64,000 nt of DNA, from assembly GCA_963828555.1 (NCBI GenBank), contig CAWHEL010000005.1:930001-994000 (forward strand), read 5' to 3'. The DNA comes from JADJPO01 sp963828555 (GTDB taxonomy: Bacteria; Actinomycetota; Actinomycetes; Actinomycetales; Kineosporiaceae). Shown here piece after piece: positions 35,228 through 43,260 of the stretch; position 1 is the first letter of the stretch, and every line of letters begins with the position of its first letter. The notes beneath the pieces are model-generated. The model did no database searches, was not told where the DNA came from, and was given only the letters and a program-made list of their open reading frames with translations. The translations under genes were made by a program, and so were the position numbers.

Positions 35228-36499
35228 CTAGCCGGGCACACCCTGGTCAGCATCGATGGCGCGCGCAGCACCGGCGCACAGCAGGCTGAGCAGCACCGCA
35301 GCGCTGACCCCGAGCATGGCCTGCACGATGCCGACCCGGTCGGCCAGTATGCCGAGCAACGGCGGGCCGGCCAGGAAGGCGACGTACCCGATCGAGGAGA
35401 CCACGCTGACTCTGGCCGCCGAGCGGGCTGGGTCATCAGCTGCCGCGCTCATCGCCACCGGGAAGCCCAGCGCTGCGCCACACCCCCAGGCCAGGGCGGC
35501 CGCGGCGGCCAGTGCCAGTGGCAGCGCGTTGACGGTGCTCAGCCCGGCCTCGCGATCGACCAACCTGGCGGCCCCAACGTAGACCAGGATGCCGGCGAAG
35601 ACGAGGACGGCTCCGCCACGCAGCACGAGCACCCGTCCGAACCGTTCGAGCAGCATCGGGCCGGCCAGTCGGCAGCCCGTCATGGCCGTCAGGAAGACTC
35701 CCAGCCCGATCGCGCCGACGGCGTGCGTGAGCCCGTAGCCGTCGACCAGCCCGAGCGCCAACCAGTCGTGGGCAGATCCCTCGGCCATCGCCATCCCCAG
35801 CGCGAGCAGCCCGACCATCACCGTGCGCGGTTCACGCCAGGCCGCGAGCGCGCCCGAGCCGGCCGGCCGCGCGCCGTCCATCGGTTGCGCCGTGTGCTGA
35901 TCGTGCTCCGTCACGGGCAGGAAGCGCCGCACACTGACCGCGATCACGACGATCGATACCACCGCGACAACAGGCAGGTGTACCTGCACCGGCAGGTCGA
36001 CCGCCGCGGCCGCGGCGCCGGTGAGCGCGCCGGCGACGGACCCGACGCTGAACGCCGCGTGGAACCACGGCATGATCGCTCGCCCGACGCCGCGTTCTAC
36101 CTCGGCTCCCTCGACATTCATCGCGACGTCCCACATGCCCACCCCAACCCCGTAGCCGAACAGGGCCGGGACCAGGAGGGCGATCCCACCGACCCGTCCG
36201 CTGCCGGCCACACCGACCACCGCCAGTGACGCGGTGGTGAGGCCGGCGAACACCAGCACGGTCCGCGCCGGCCGCAGGCGGTGCACGATCGGGCCGGACA
36301 GCGGAAGCGCCAGCACCGACCCGGCCGACAACGCCAGCAGGATGGTGCCGAGCCGTCCCGCACTGACGTCGAGGGAGTCACGCACTGCGGGCAATCGGGC
36401 GAGCCAGTTGGCCATCAGGTAGCCGGTGACCGCGAACACCCAGCTCACGGCCGTGCGGGCCTGGGCGATCGACTCCGATCGTTGATCGGGAGATCTCAC
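35228..36499 (-). CDS. MFS transporter
   Basis: 423 residues with about 12 hydrophobic segments and a central charged loop near residues 190-225. Resembles the YbjJ/FucP-like actinobacterial MFS proteins, for which substrates are mostly unknown. GTG start overlaps the MaoC gene stop as GTGA (36496-36499). Its place in a dehydratase-murB operon is unusual. Confidence 0.85.
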   Translation of the reverse strand: MRSPDQRSESIAQARTAVSWVFAVTGYLMANWLARLPAVRDSLDVSAGRLGTILLALSAGSVLALPLSGPIVHRLRPARTVLVFAGLTTASLAVVGVAGSGRVGGIALLVPALFGYGVGVGMWDVAMNVEGAEVERGVGRAIMPWFHAAFSVGSVAGALTGAAAAAVDLPVQVHLPVVAVVSIVVIAVSVRRFLPVTEHDQHTAQPMDGARPAGSGALAAWREPRTVMVGLLALGMAMAEGSAHDWLALGLVDGYGLTHAVGAIGLGVFLTAMTGCRLAGPMLLERFGRVLVLRGGAVLVFAGILVYVGAARLVDREAGLSTVNALPLALAAAAALAWGCGAALGFPVAMSAAADDPARSAARVSVVSSIGYVAFLAGPPLLGILADRVGIVQAMLGVSAAVLLSLLCAGAARAIDADQGVPG

Positions 36500-36936
36500 G
36501 GCAGCCGGACGACGACCTGCGCCCGGCCGAGAACCCGCTCACCACCGCTGGTGGCAGTCAGGTCGACGCGCACCGTGCGGGCCGCGTCGTCCTTGGCCGC
36601 TACCGTGCCGACGACCTGGACCTGCGCGCCCGCCTCGTCGTCGGGCACCGGCACCGGGTTGGTGAACCGGGTGCCGTACTCGACCACGGCGCCAGGGTCG
36701 CCGCACCAGTCGGTGACCAACCGGGCGGCGGTGGCCATGGTGAGCATCCCGTGGGCGATCACGTCGGGCAGCCCGACCGTGGTGGCGGCCCGGGCGTTCC
36801 AGTGGATCTGGTTGAAGTCACCGCTGGCCCCGGCATAGCGGACAAGGTCGACCCGCTGCAGGTCGAACGTGCGCTCGGGCAGTGCATCGCCGACCTGGAC
36901 GGCGTCGAAGGCGGGGCGCGGGGTGGGTGCAGTCAT
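36496..36936 (-). CDS. MaoC-type (R)-hydratase/dehydratase, HadB-like
   Basis: 146-residue hotdog-fold protein. The hydratase motif GDFNQIHWN holds the catalytic Asp40 and His45. In mycobacteria the homologous subunit is the active half of the 3-hydroxyacyl-ACP dehydratase in FAS-II. One base after the HadA-like gene, so the two probably form a heterodimer. Confidence 0.85.
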   Translation of the reverse strand: MTAPTPRPAFDAVQVGDALPERTFDLQRVDLVRYAGASGDFNQIHWNARAATTVGLPDVIAHGMLTMATAARLVTDWCGDPGAVVEYGTRFTNPVPVPDDEAGAQVQVVGTVAAKDDAARTVRVDLTATSGGERVLGRAQVVVRLP

Positions 36937-36937
36937 C

Positions 36938-37387
36938 TCACTCGCCTCCGCGGACGACGAGCATCGAGGTCACGGTGCTGACCGGCTGCCCGGCCTCGTC
37001 GGCGATCTCGACCCGGGTGCTGACCATGCCATGCCCGCCGGCCACGCGGACCATGTCGACGTGCAGGGTCGCCACCAGGCGATCCCCGGCCACGATCGGG
37101 CGGTGATGGCGGAACTTCTCGTCGCCGTGCACCACTCGGGTGAAGTCGATACCCGAGGCCGGGTCGGCGACGTATTGCGCCTCGCAGCGCTGAGCCACGA
37201 TCACGGCGAAGGTGGGCGGCGCCACGACATCGGGGTGCCCCAGGGCCTGAGCGGCCGCGGGGTCGCGGTGCGCCGGGTCGTCGCTGCCGATCGCGGCGGC
37301 GAACTCGGCGATCTTCTCCCGGCCGACCTCGTAGACCGGCGACGGCGGGTAGACCTTGCCCTTGAACGACGTGTCGAGGGTGCTCAC
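36938..37387 (-). CDS. MaoC-like dehydratase subunit, HadA-like
   Basis: 149 residues with a FAS1-type dehydratase/hotdog N-terminus (YEVGREKIAEFAAAIGSDD). It is the substrate-holding partner of the downstream HadB-like protein in related systems. GTG start overlaps the SDR stop by four bases, so SDR, HadA and HadB are translated in register. Confidence 0.85.
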   Translation of the reverse strand: MSTLDTSFKGKVYPPSPVYEVGREKIAEFAAAIGSDDPAHRDPAAAQALGHPDVVAPPTFAVIVAQRCEAQYVADPASGIDFTRVVHGDEKFRHHRPIVAGDRLVATLHVDMVRVAGGHGMVSTRVEIADEAGQPVSTVTSMLVVRGGE

Positions 37388-38208
37388 CCCATTCCCCCGA
37401 GCTGGCCGCCGGTGACCGGGATGGTGACCCCGGTGATGTAGTCGGCGTCCGAGGACACCAGGAACGCGGTCACGTTGGCGATGTCCTCGGGCTGGCCGAG
37501 CCGGCCCAGGGCAACCAGTGACAGGGCCGCTGCGCGGGCCGCCTCGGGGATGCCCAGGCCGCTCTCGGCGTGTTCGGCAGAACCGTGAGCCGCCGTCAGC
37601 CGGGTCTCCACGAATCCGGGCGCCACCGCGTTGACGTTGATCCGGAAGGGGCCGAGCTCACGGGCCAGGGTCTTGGTCACCGACATCACCGCGCCTTTGG
37701 CCGCGGTGTAGTTCCACTGCCCCGGGTTGCCGGTGAAGGCGACGACGGAGGACGTGTTGACGATCTTGCGGTTGTAGGCCGGTGCGCCGAACTGTTCGAT
37801 CTCCGCCTTCGCCACGTGCCGCAGGTGCGGGATGGCGGCCTGGGTGGCGTTGAAGGTGGTGCGCAAGTTGGCGTTGATCACCACGTCGAGGGTCTCCTCG
37901 TCCATCTGGTGGAAGATCTTGTCCCGGGTGGTGCCCGCGTTGTTCACCAGGATGTCGAGCTTGCCGAAGGCGTCCACGCAGGCGGCGACCAGCCGGTCGG
38001 CGTCCGCCCTGGCTGCACAGTTGCCCATTACCGCGATCGCCTGGTGCCCACCGGCCCGGATCTCCTCGGCGGTCTCTTCGGCAACGTGCCCGTCGAGGTC
38101 GTTCACCGCCACCGCGGCACCGTCCGCCGCCAGCCGGAGCGCTGTGGCCCGGCCGATCCCCCGGCCTGCCCCGGTCACGATCGCCACGCGATCATCGAGT
38201 CGTCCCAT
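37384..38208 (-). CDS. Short-chain dehydrogenase/reductase (FabG/HSD-like)
   Basis: 274 residues, NAD(P)-dependent. TGAGRGIGRAT for the cofactor, NNAG, catalytic Ser in NTSSVVA and YTAAK with Tyr and Lys are all present, and the C-terminal TVTGGQ-like end. Likely 3-oxoacyl reductase or 3-hydroxyacyl dehydrogenase. Physical coupling with the two MaoC genes suggests a beta-oxidation or FAS-II-like pair. ATG at 38208 with GAGGAGG upstream. Confidence 0.88.
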   Translation of the reverse strand: MGRLDDRVAIVTGAGRGIGRATALRLAADGAAVAVNDLDGHVAEETAEEIRAGGHQAIAVMGNCAARADADRLVAACVDAFGKLDILVNNAGTTRDKIFHQMDEETLDVVINANLRTTFNATQAAIPHLRHVAKAEIEQFGAPAYNRKIVNTSSVVAFTGNPGQWNYTAAKGAVMSVTKTLARELGPFRINVNAVAPGFVETRLTAAHGSAEHAESGLGIPEAARAAALSLVALGRLGQPEDIANVTAFLVSSDADYITGVTIPVTGGQLGGMG

Positions 38209-38298
38209 GAGCCCTCCTCGCTGAGTTCCAGGTGGACCATCTCACTGCGGGGTGGCCGGTGCCAGGCTGCTGCGCCGACAGGTCCCTGGCGGACAGCG

Positions 38299-38328
38299 GA
38301 CGGCCGCCCCGGTCAGGGGACGGCCGTC
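38299..38328 (-). terminator. Hairpin after rpmG
   Basis: GACGGCCG pairs with CGGCCGTC and inner CCCC with GGGG around a GGTCA loop. It lies 26-55 bases after the rpmG stop on the minus strand and separates rpmG from the SDR-MaoC operon. No U-tract. Confidence 0.6.
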
Positions 38329-38353
38329 GAGGAAGCTGTGTCAGCGCGAGGAG

Positions 38354-38524
38354 TCAGCGCGTCTCGCGGTGCGCGGTGTGCTTGCCACAGCGCGGACAGT
38401 ACTTCGCGAGATCCATGCGATCGGGGTCGTTGCGGCGGTTCTTCTTGGTGATGTAGTTGCGCTCCTTGCACTCCGTGCACGCCATCGTGATCTTCGGGCG
38501 GACGTCCTGCGACTTGCTGGCCAC
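38354..38524 (-). CDS. rpmG: 50S ribosomal protein L33, zinc-binding form
   Basis: 56 residues from the GTG at 38524 (GAAGG upstream). Cys16-x2-Cys19 and Cys43-x2-Cys46 make it the zinc-containing C+ form. It lies downstream of tRNA-Met and tRNA-Thr and upstream of the MaoC genes, the usual actinobacterial arrangement. Confidence 0.96.
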   Translation of the reverse strand: MASKSQDVRPKITMACTECKERNYITKKNRRNDPDRMDLAKYCPRCGKHTAHRETR

Positions 38525-38567
38525 GGTGTGCTGCCTTCTCTCGGACGGGCTGACTGACACGTATCGG

Positions 38568-38640
38568 TAGCGGAGGCGGGACTTGAACCCACGACACAGC
38601 GATTATGAGCCGCTTGCTCTACCGTCTGAGCTACTCCGCC
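38568..38640 (-). tRNA. tRNA-Met (CAT), elongator type
   Basis: 73 bases; acceptor GGCGGAG with 3' arm CTCCGCT, anticodon CAT in loop CTCATAA, T arm GGGTTCAAGTCCC, discriminator A. G1-U72 is a wobble pair rather than the mismatch of initiator tRNA. Next to rpmG, where actinobacteria usually keep elongator tRNA-Met. Confidence 0.93.
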
Positions 38641-38681
38641 TGGTACCGGTTCGCACCGGCCGGGACCGGAGCGGACCGGAG

Positions 38682-38754
38682 AGCCCCAGTAGGGAATCGA
38701 ACCCTAGACCTTCTCCTTACCATGGAGACGCTCTGCCGACTGAGCTACTGGGGC
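38682..38754 (-). tRNA. tRNA-Thr (GGT)
   Basis: 73 bases; acceptor GCCCCAG/CTGGGGC, anticodon stem TCTCC/GGAGA with loop ATGGTAA giving anticodon GGT, discriminator T. Lies 41 bases upstream of tRNA-Met on the same strand. Confidence 0.96.
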
Positions 38755-38862
38755 GCACCGCTCACCACCACTGCCCGGCGAACCGAGCAGCGGTTGCCAA
38801 GGGTACACGCGGCCTTGGCGCCGGACGAAATCCATTGCTCGGCCGGCACCGGGCAGGCCCGA

Positions 38863-39612
38863 TCAGGCACGATTCCGCAGGATCGGCGGATGCAGGACCC
38901 GGGCGGGGCCGGCCCGGTAGAGCAGGGCCGGGCGCCCTATTCCGGTGGACGACGGTGCGCCGGTCGGTTCGAGGAAGCCCGGTGTCCCGGTGGCCTTGCG
39001 ATGGAAGTTGCGCGGGTCGAGCTCGGTGCCCCACACGATGTCGTAGACCCGGCGCAACTGGGCGACAGTGAACTCAGCCGGGCAGAAGGCCGCCCCCAGC
39101 GTCGTGTACTCAAGCTTGGAGCGGGCACGCTCCACCCCCTCGGCAAGGATCCGGCCGTGGTCGAAGGCCAGGTGCGCCGGCTCGGCGAGCAGAGCCTCTA
39201 CCGGTCGGAAGCACGCCTCCCAGGCATCCCCTCCTGGCGTCGGCACGGGCAGGTCCGGGGCGAGGGCAAGATAGGCGACGGTGATCACGCGCATCCGCGG
39301 ATCACGATCGGGCTCGCCATAGCTGGCGAGTTGCTCCAAGTACACCCCGACCTGGACGCGCGGACCTGCACCGGAACCGGCCCCCGGGCCGACGCTGAGG
39401 CCGGTCTCCTCGGCCAGCTCGCGCCGCGCTGCGCCGTCCAGGCCCTCCTCCGGCAGCACGAACCCTCCCGGCAGGGCCCATCGCCCACCAAAGGGATCGA
39501 CCCCACGGCGGACGACGAGAGCCTGCAGGGCGCCGTCGCGCACCGTCAGCATGACCAGGTCGACCGTGACGGCGAAGGCCGGGAACGCCCGCGGGTCGTA
39601 GTCCTGTGCCAT
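38863..39612 (-). CDS. NUDIX hydrolase with C-terminal winged helix, NrtR-like
   Basis: 249 residues. An intact Nudix box at 50-72 (GGFVLPEEG, RRELAEETGL) is followed by a winged-helix region with FTVAQLRRVYDIVWG and LDPRNFHRKA, the pattern of the NrtR family that controls NAD biosynthesis in response to ADP-ribose. NrtR proteins often lose Nudix catalysis, but here the box is complete. GAGGAGGT upstream of the ATG. Divergent from the SPFH/NAD-kinase-like pair across a symmetric promoter region, so it is a candidate regulator of them and of itself. Confidence 0.82.
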   Translation of the reverse strand: MAQDYDPRAFPAFAVTVDLVMLTVRDGALQALVVRRGVDPFGGRWALPGGFVLPEEGLDGAARRELAEETGLSVGPGAGSGAGPRVQVGVYLEQLASYGEPDRDPRMRVITVAYLALAPDLPVPTPGGDAWEACFRPVEALLAEPAHLAFDHGRILAEGVERARSKLEYTTLGAAFCPAEFTVAQLRRVYDIVWGTELDPRNFHRKATGTPGFLEPTGAPSSTGIGRPALLYRAGPARVLHPPILRNRA

Positions 39613-39635
39613 GGCGCACCTCCTCGTTTATGTCT

Positions 39636-39680
39636 AGTTGACGATAACAGGGAGAGTCCTTATCGTCACTATGACGACAA
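39636..39680. promoter_or_regulatory. Mirror-symmetric divergent promoter/operator
   Basis: TGACGATAA (39639-39647) and its complement TTATCGTCA (39660-39668) lie 12 bases apart, 21 bases centre to centre. Rightward, TTGACG-17-TATCGT (39638-39666) fits a sigma-70 promoter for the SPFH gene; leftward, GTGACG-17-TATCGT (39669-39641) fits one for the NUDIX gene. Each half site thus forms the -35 of one promoter and the -10 of the other. A third half site TGACGACAA is at 39672-39680. Confidence 0.65.
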
Positions 39681-39698
39681 CAAGGGGAGGCGGTCTCG

Positions 39699-40637
39699 AT
39701 GGCCGACATCACCCAGCGCCTGATCTGGCGACACCTGCGCGGTACACCCACTGCCTACGTCGTGCACCTGAGCCGCGGCAGACCGACCCACTCGGGAGCG
39801 GGCCTGGCCTTCTGGTTCCGCGCGCTGACCGCCTCGCTCAGCGAGATCCCGGTGGACGACCGCGAGCTTCCCATGCTCTTCCACGCTCGCACCGCGGACT
39901 CCCAGGACGTGAGCGTGCAGGCCACCATCGGGTTCCGGTTCGCTGACCCGGCCCTCGCTGCGACCCGGATCGACTTCGCGATCGACCCCGACACCGGCCG
40001 CTGGCGTGGATCGCCACTGGACCAGGTTGCGCTGCTGCTCACCGAGCTGGCGCAGCAGCACGCGCTCGGCCTGCTGGCCACGCGCAGCCTGCCTCAGGTC
40101 CTCGCCGACGGCGTGGACGGCGTCCGGGCCAGGATCGAGGCCGGTCTGGCCGGCGACCCCCGACTGGCTGGAGTAGGGATCGCCGTGGTCGGGATCCGGG
40201 TGGTCGCCCTGCGCCCGGAACCGGACGTGGAGCGCGCCCTGCAGACACCGGCCCGCGAGCTGGTGCAACAGGACGCCGACCGGGCCACGTACGAGCGTCG
40301 AGCGGTGGCCGTGGAACGGGAGCGGGCGATCGGCGAGAACGAGCTGCAGTCCCGGATCGAGCTGGCCGCACGCGAGGAGACCCTGGTCACCCAGCAGGCC
40401 GCAAATGCCCGGATCACCGAGGAGGCCGCAGCCGACCGGGTGCGCCTGGCCGGGGCCGCCGAGGCGGACGCAGAGCGGGAGCGGATGGCCGTATACCAGC
40501 AGGCGGATCCCCGGATGCTGGCAGCGCTGGCCCTGCGCAGCCTGGCCGAGAACCTGCCCTCCATCGACTCGTTGACCATCAGCCCCGACCTGCTTTCGGC
40601 CGGGCTGGGCCGCCTGCTCGCCGGGAGCGATCGATGA
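39699..40637 (+). CDS. SPFH/Band 7 domain protein
   Basis: 312 residues. N-terminal SPFH domain (about 10-185) without a visible membrane anchor, then a long Ala/Glu/Arg/Gln-rich helical stretch (about 185-265) likely to form a coiled coil and drive oligomers, as in other SPFH proteins. GGGGAGG upstream. It overlaps the next gene by four bases (ATGA), so the two products are made together. Function unknown; a scaffold for the NAD-kinase-like partner is an inference. Confidence 0.8.
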   Translation: MADITQRLIWRHLRGTPTAYVVHLSRGRPTHSGAGLAFWFRALTASLSEIPVDDRELPMLFHARTADSQDVSVQATIGFRFADPALAATRIDFAIDPDTGRWRGSPLDQVALLLTELAQQHALGLLATRSLPQVLADGVDGVRARIEAGLAGDPRLAGVGIAVVGIRVVALRPEPDVERALQTPARELVQQDADRATYERRAVAVERERAIGENELQSRIELAAREETLVTQQAANARITEEAAADRVRLAGAAEADAERERMAVYQQADPRMLAALALRSLAENLPSIDSLTISPDLLSAGLGRLLAGSDR

Positions 40638-41536
40638 CCCTGGCCGCGAGGGTCGTGGTGATCCACCGGCGCACCGAGCTGGAGGAACTGGTGGATCGAC
40701 ACGGCACTCGCGGGCAGGTGGAGTTCTTCCTGCGGCGCCGTGGCCGTAACCTGGCCCAGCTGCAGGAGCGCCACGACGCGGTGGGCGCCGCACTGCAGAC
40801 GGTCTCTGCGGCGGTACCCGTGGGGTGGCGCCGGGGCACGGTGGAGCGTGCCGACCTGGCCAGGTTCCTGTTCGACCCCGCCGACATCGTGGTCGCGGTC
40901 GGGCAGGACGGGCTGGTGGCCAACGTCGCCAAGTACCTGCACGGCCAGCCGGTGATCGGTGTGGATCCCGAGCCCGGCCGGGGCCCGGCGGTGCTCGTGC
41001 CACACCGGGCGGTGGACGTCGCCGGTCTGCTGCCCGCCGTCGCTGCCGGGACGGCGCCGGTCCTGGCGCGGACGATGGCCGCGGCAGCCTGCGACGACGG
41101 CCAGGAACTGGTGGCGCTGAACGAGATCTACCTCGGCCACCCGAGCCACCAGAGCGCCCGCTACCTGATCCGCACGCCGCAGGGGCGCAGCGAACAGCAG
41201 TCGTCGTCCGGGCTGGTGACCGGCACCGGAACCGGCGCCACCGGTTGGTGCGCTTCGCTGCACCCGCACTATGACCACGCTCCGACGCTGCCGGCGGCCC
41301 AGGACCGGCGGCTGGCCTGGTTCGTGCGTGAGGCCTGGCCGTCGCCGTTCACCGGGACCTCGTGCACGGCTGGCACCGTGGAGGCGGGCGAACCACTCGA
41401 GGTGGTAGTGGCCACTGACGCTCTGGTGCTCTTCGGGGACGGGCTGGAGACCGACCGCCTCACCGTGACCTGGGGTCAGCGGGTGAGGATGCAGCCCGCG
41501 GATCACGTGCTCGTGCATGTCGGCCTGGCGGCCTGA
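40634..41536 (+). CDS. Divergent NAD-kinase-fold protein
   Basis: 300 residues. The three NAD-kinase landmarks are recognisable but altered: GGDGT is GQDGL at 90-94 (catalytic Asp92 kept), the NE motif is NEIYLGH at 163-169, and STPTGSTAY is GTGTGATGW at 197-205. The N-terminal 80 residues differ from housekeeping NADK. It may phosphorylate NAD, a related nucleotide or a lipid, or sense one. Annotators often call such proteins sugar or NAD kinases. Coupled to the SPFH gene. Confidence 0.72.
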   Translation: MTLAARVVVIHRRTELEELVDRHGTRGQVEFFLRRRGRNLAQLQERHDAVGAALQTVSAAVPVGWRRGTVERADLARFLFDPADIVVAVGQDGLVANVAKYLHGQPVIGVDPEPGRGPAVLVPHRAVDVAGLLPAVAAGTAPVLARTMAAAACDDGQELVALNEIYLGHPSHQSARYLIRTPQGRSEQQSSSGLVTGTGTGATGWCASLHPHYDHAPTLPAAQDRRLAWFVREAWPSPFTGTSCTAGTVEAGEPLEVVVATDALVLFGDGLETDRLTVTWGQRVRMQPADHVLVHVGLAA

Positions 41537-41620
41537 GGGTCTGGAGCCGGTGACATTCGTCGGGCAGCGGACCGCCGGCCGCGTCGCAGAATGTGAAAGA
41601 GCCATCGGTGGAGGCGCCTC

Positions 41621-42346
41621 ATGGGATCCCCGAACATCGCCTCGGGTCGACGGCCTGCTGCCTCTGGGCCGTCATCCAGGCGTCCGTTCCGCGCCCCGGC
41701 CACGCGGAGGACCGTGGGCTGGCTGGGCCTGTTCGCCGCAGCGGCCGGTGTCGAACACGGCATCGGCGAGATCTGGCAGGGATGGCGACGGCCGGAGGGG
41801 CTGATGTTCGAGTCCTGGTCAGGCGTGACCGCGTTCGACGCGCTCGGCGGCGAACCAGCGATGTCCGTCATTCCGAACTACGTCCTCGCCGGTTCGGTCA
41901 GCATCATCCTGGCGATCGGCCTCGGGGTGTGGTGCATGACACAGGCGGACCGGCATCACTTCGCAGTGGTGATGGCTGGGCTGTCGGTGGCGCTTCTGCT
42001 GGCCGGGGGCGGCTTCGGCCCGCCGCTGATCGGCCTGGTCCTCGCCTCGGTCGCGCCCCGGATCGGCGCCGTCCCTCACCGATGGACGGGCCCGAGGTCG
42101 CTGGCCCTGGGCCGGGCCTGGCGATGGGCTCTGGCCGCAGCTGCGGCCGGGTTCCTGACCCTGTTCCCGGGCCTGGTCCTACTCTCTCCGCTGCTCCCGG
42201 CGGAGGCAGGGGCGATCGTGCTGACCGTGACGGCGTACTCGTTCGCAGCGACGGCAGTGGCCCTGGTGACTGCCCGGGCCTACGACCGAACCACCCCTTG
42301 GTCGAGGGTCTCCACAGAAAGTGATTGCGGCGCAACGACTGTGTGA
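41621..42346 (+). CDS. Multi-pass membrane protein, function unknown
   Basis: 241 residues with a basic Ser/Pro/Arg-rich N-terminus (1-30), then about six hydrophobic segments; the segment GVEHGIGEIWQG between the first two carries His and Glu that could bind metal or a cofactor. The ATG has GGAGG six bases upstream. It ends before palindrome B copy 2, which separates it from the convergent isomerase-fold gene. I recognise no named family with confidence. Confidence 0.6.
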   Translation: MGSPNIASGRRPAASGPSSRRPFRAPATRRTVGWLGLFAAAAGVEHGIGEIWQGWRRPEGLMFESWSGVTAFDALGGEPAMSVIPNYVLAGSVSIILAIGLGVWCMTQADRHHFAVVMAGLSVALLLAGGGFGPPLIGLVLASVAPRIGAVPHRWTGPRSLALGRAWRWALAAAAAGFLTLFPGLVLLSPLLPAEAGAIVLTVTAYSFAATAVALVTARAYDRTTPWSRVSTESDCGATTV

Positions 42347-42362
42347 AGAAGCGCCCACCCCA

Positions 42363-42421
42363 GACGGGCACGGCGTGACGTTGCACCCGCCAGACGGGCA
42401 CGACGTCACGCCGTGCCCGTG
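42363..42421. repeat. Intergenic palindrome family B, copy 2 (between convergent genes)
   Basis: Perfect 16-base arms GGGCACGGCGTGACGT (42366-42381) and complement (42403-42418), with an inner CCCG/CGGG stem. It fills the 81-base gap between the membrane protein gene and the minus-strand isomerase-fold gene, so it probably ends both transcripts. See copy 1 at 17085-17145. Confidence 0.75.
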
Positions 42422-42427
42422 CGGGGG

Positions 42428-43066
42428 TCAGTGGAAGAGGATGAGGGTTTGCAGGGGGACGCCGACGATGTCGCGTTCGACGAGGTTGGGGCGGCGGCGA
42501 GCAACGAGGCGGAACAGGCCGGGGGTGTCGACGCGTAACCATCCCACCGGTTCGGCCGAGGGGTCGCCGAGACAGATCTGGGCGCTGTCCAGGCCACGCT
42601 CGGCCGCGTCGACCAGGGTGACGTCGACCGGCGGCGTGCCCCGGGCGATCGACCGGTCGACGAGCAGGGTCAGGGCGTCGGCCAGGCCGGCGCTGGCATA
42701 GGCGTCGGGGGCACCGAGAGCATCACGGATGTCGCCGCCGTGGATCCACTCCCCCAGCGCCACCGTGGGCAGGGCCGGTGACGCCTCGGCCAGGCTGTAG
42801 CCCAGCGCGAGCTCAGCGAGCACATCCTCCAGCGGCCACGCTCGGCGCGCCTCGACCGCCACCTGGTTCTCCTCCGGGGTGAACCCGTACGGGTCGTGGG
42901 ACGTCGCGATCTGCAGGTAGGCGGCGGCACGGTGGGCGAGCACGTCACGCACCGACCAGCCGTCGCACACGGTGGTCCGGGAAAAGTCGGGGACCGCCGT
43001 CCGCTCGAGCAGCGCGAAGAGCTCCTCGCGTTCGGCCCGCAGCAACCGGACATGGACATCGCTCAC
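42428..43066 (-). CDS. Maleylpyruvate isomerase family mycothiol-dependent (DinB-fold) protein
   Basis: 212 residues. The N-terminal four-helix bundle has the typical GWSVRDVLAHRAAAYLQ with the metal-binding His, and EWIHGGDIRDALG supplies the second His region. Such enzymes use mycothiol as cofactor or conjugate it to xenobiotics. The GTG at 43066 has TAGCCT seven bases upstream, indicating a leaderless mRNA; the open frame before it is not coding. Confidence 0.8.
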   Translation of the reverse strand: MSDVHVRLLRAEREELFALLERTAVPDFSRTTVCDGWSVRDVLAHRAAAYLQIATSHDPYGFTPEENQVAVEARRAWPLEDVLAELALGYSLAEASPALPTVALGEWIHGGDIRDALGAPDAYASAGLADALTLLVDRSIARGTPPVDVTLVDAAERGLDSAQICLGDPSAEPVGWLRVDTPGLFRLVARRRPNLVERDIVGVPLQTLILFH

Positions 43067-43076
43067 AGCGTCGAGG

Positions 43077-43253
43077 CTAGAGATCCTGCCCGGCCAAAGC
43101 GACCACCCCGCCGCCGCCATCGAGCAGCGCGGCGACCGCCGGGAACAGCCAGAGCGCACACCCGGCCAGCACTCCCGCGACCAGGACCAGGGCGAGCAGG
43201 GCCCGGACGGCGCGCGGGCCAGGCAGGCGACGCCAGATCCAGGGGTAGATCAC
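43077..43253 (-). CDS. Small single-pass membrane protein linked to sortase
   Basis: 58 residues, VIYPWIWRRLPGPRAVRALL then a long hydrophobic segment and a short Gly-rich exposed tail. Short proteins beginning with a WIWRxLPGP motif occur beside class E sortase genes in other actinobacteria; their role is unknown. Three GTG codons in a row (43259, 43256, 43253) are possible starts; the last has GGTGA seven bases upstream. It follows the sortase by seven bases. Confidence 0.65.
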   Translation of the reverse strand: MIYPWIWRRLPGPRAVRALLALVLVAGVLAGCALWLFPAVAALLDGGGGVVALAGQDL

Positions 43254-43260
43254 CACCACG

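Noticed and set aside
29061..43066. Genomic island or prophage inserted between secE and the sortase locus
   Set aside because: No integrase, transposase, direct-repeat junction at the tRNAs or composition shift was seen; tRNA-Trp, tRNA-Met and tRNA-Thr are intact and in their usual contexts.
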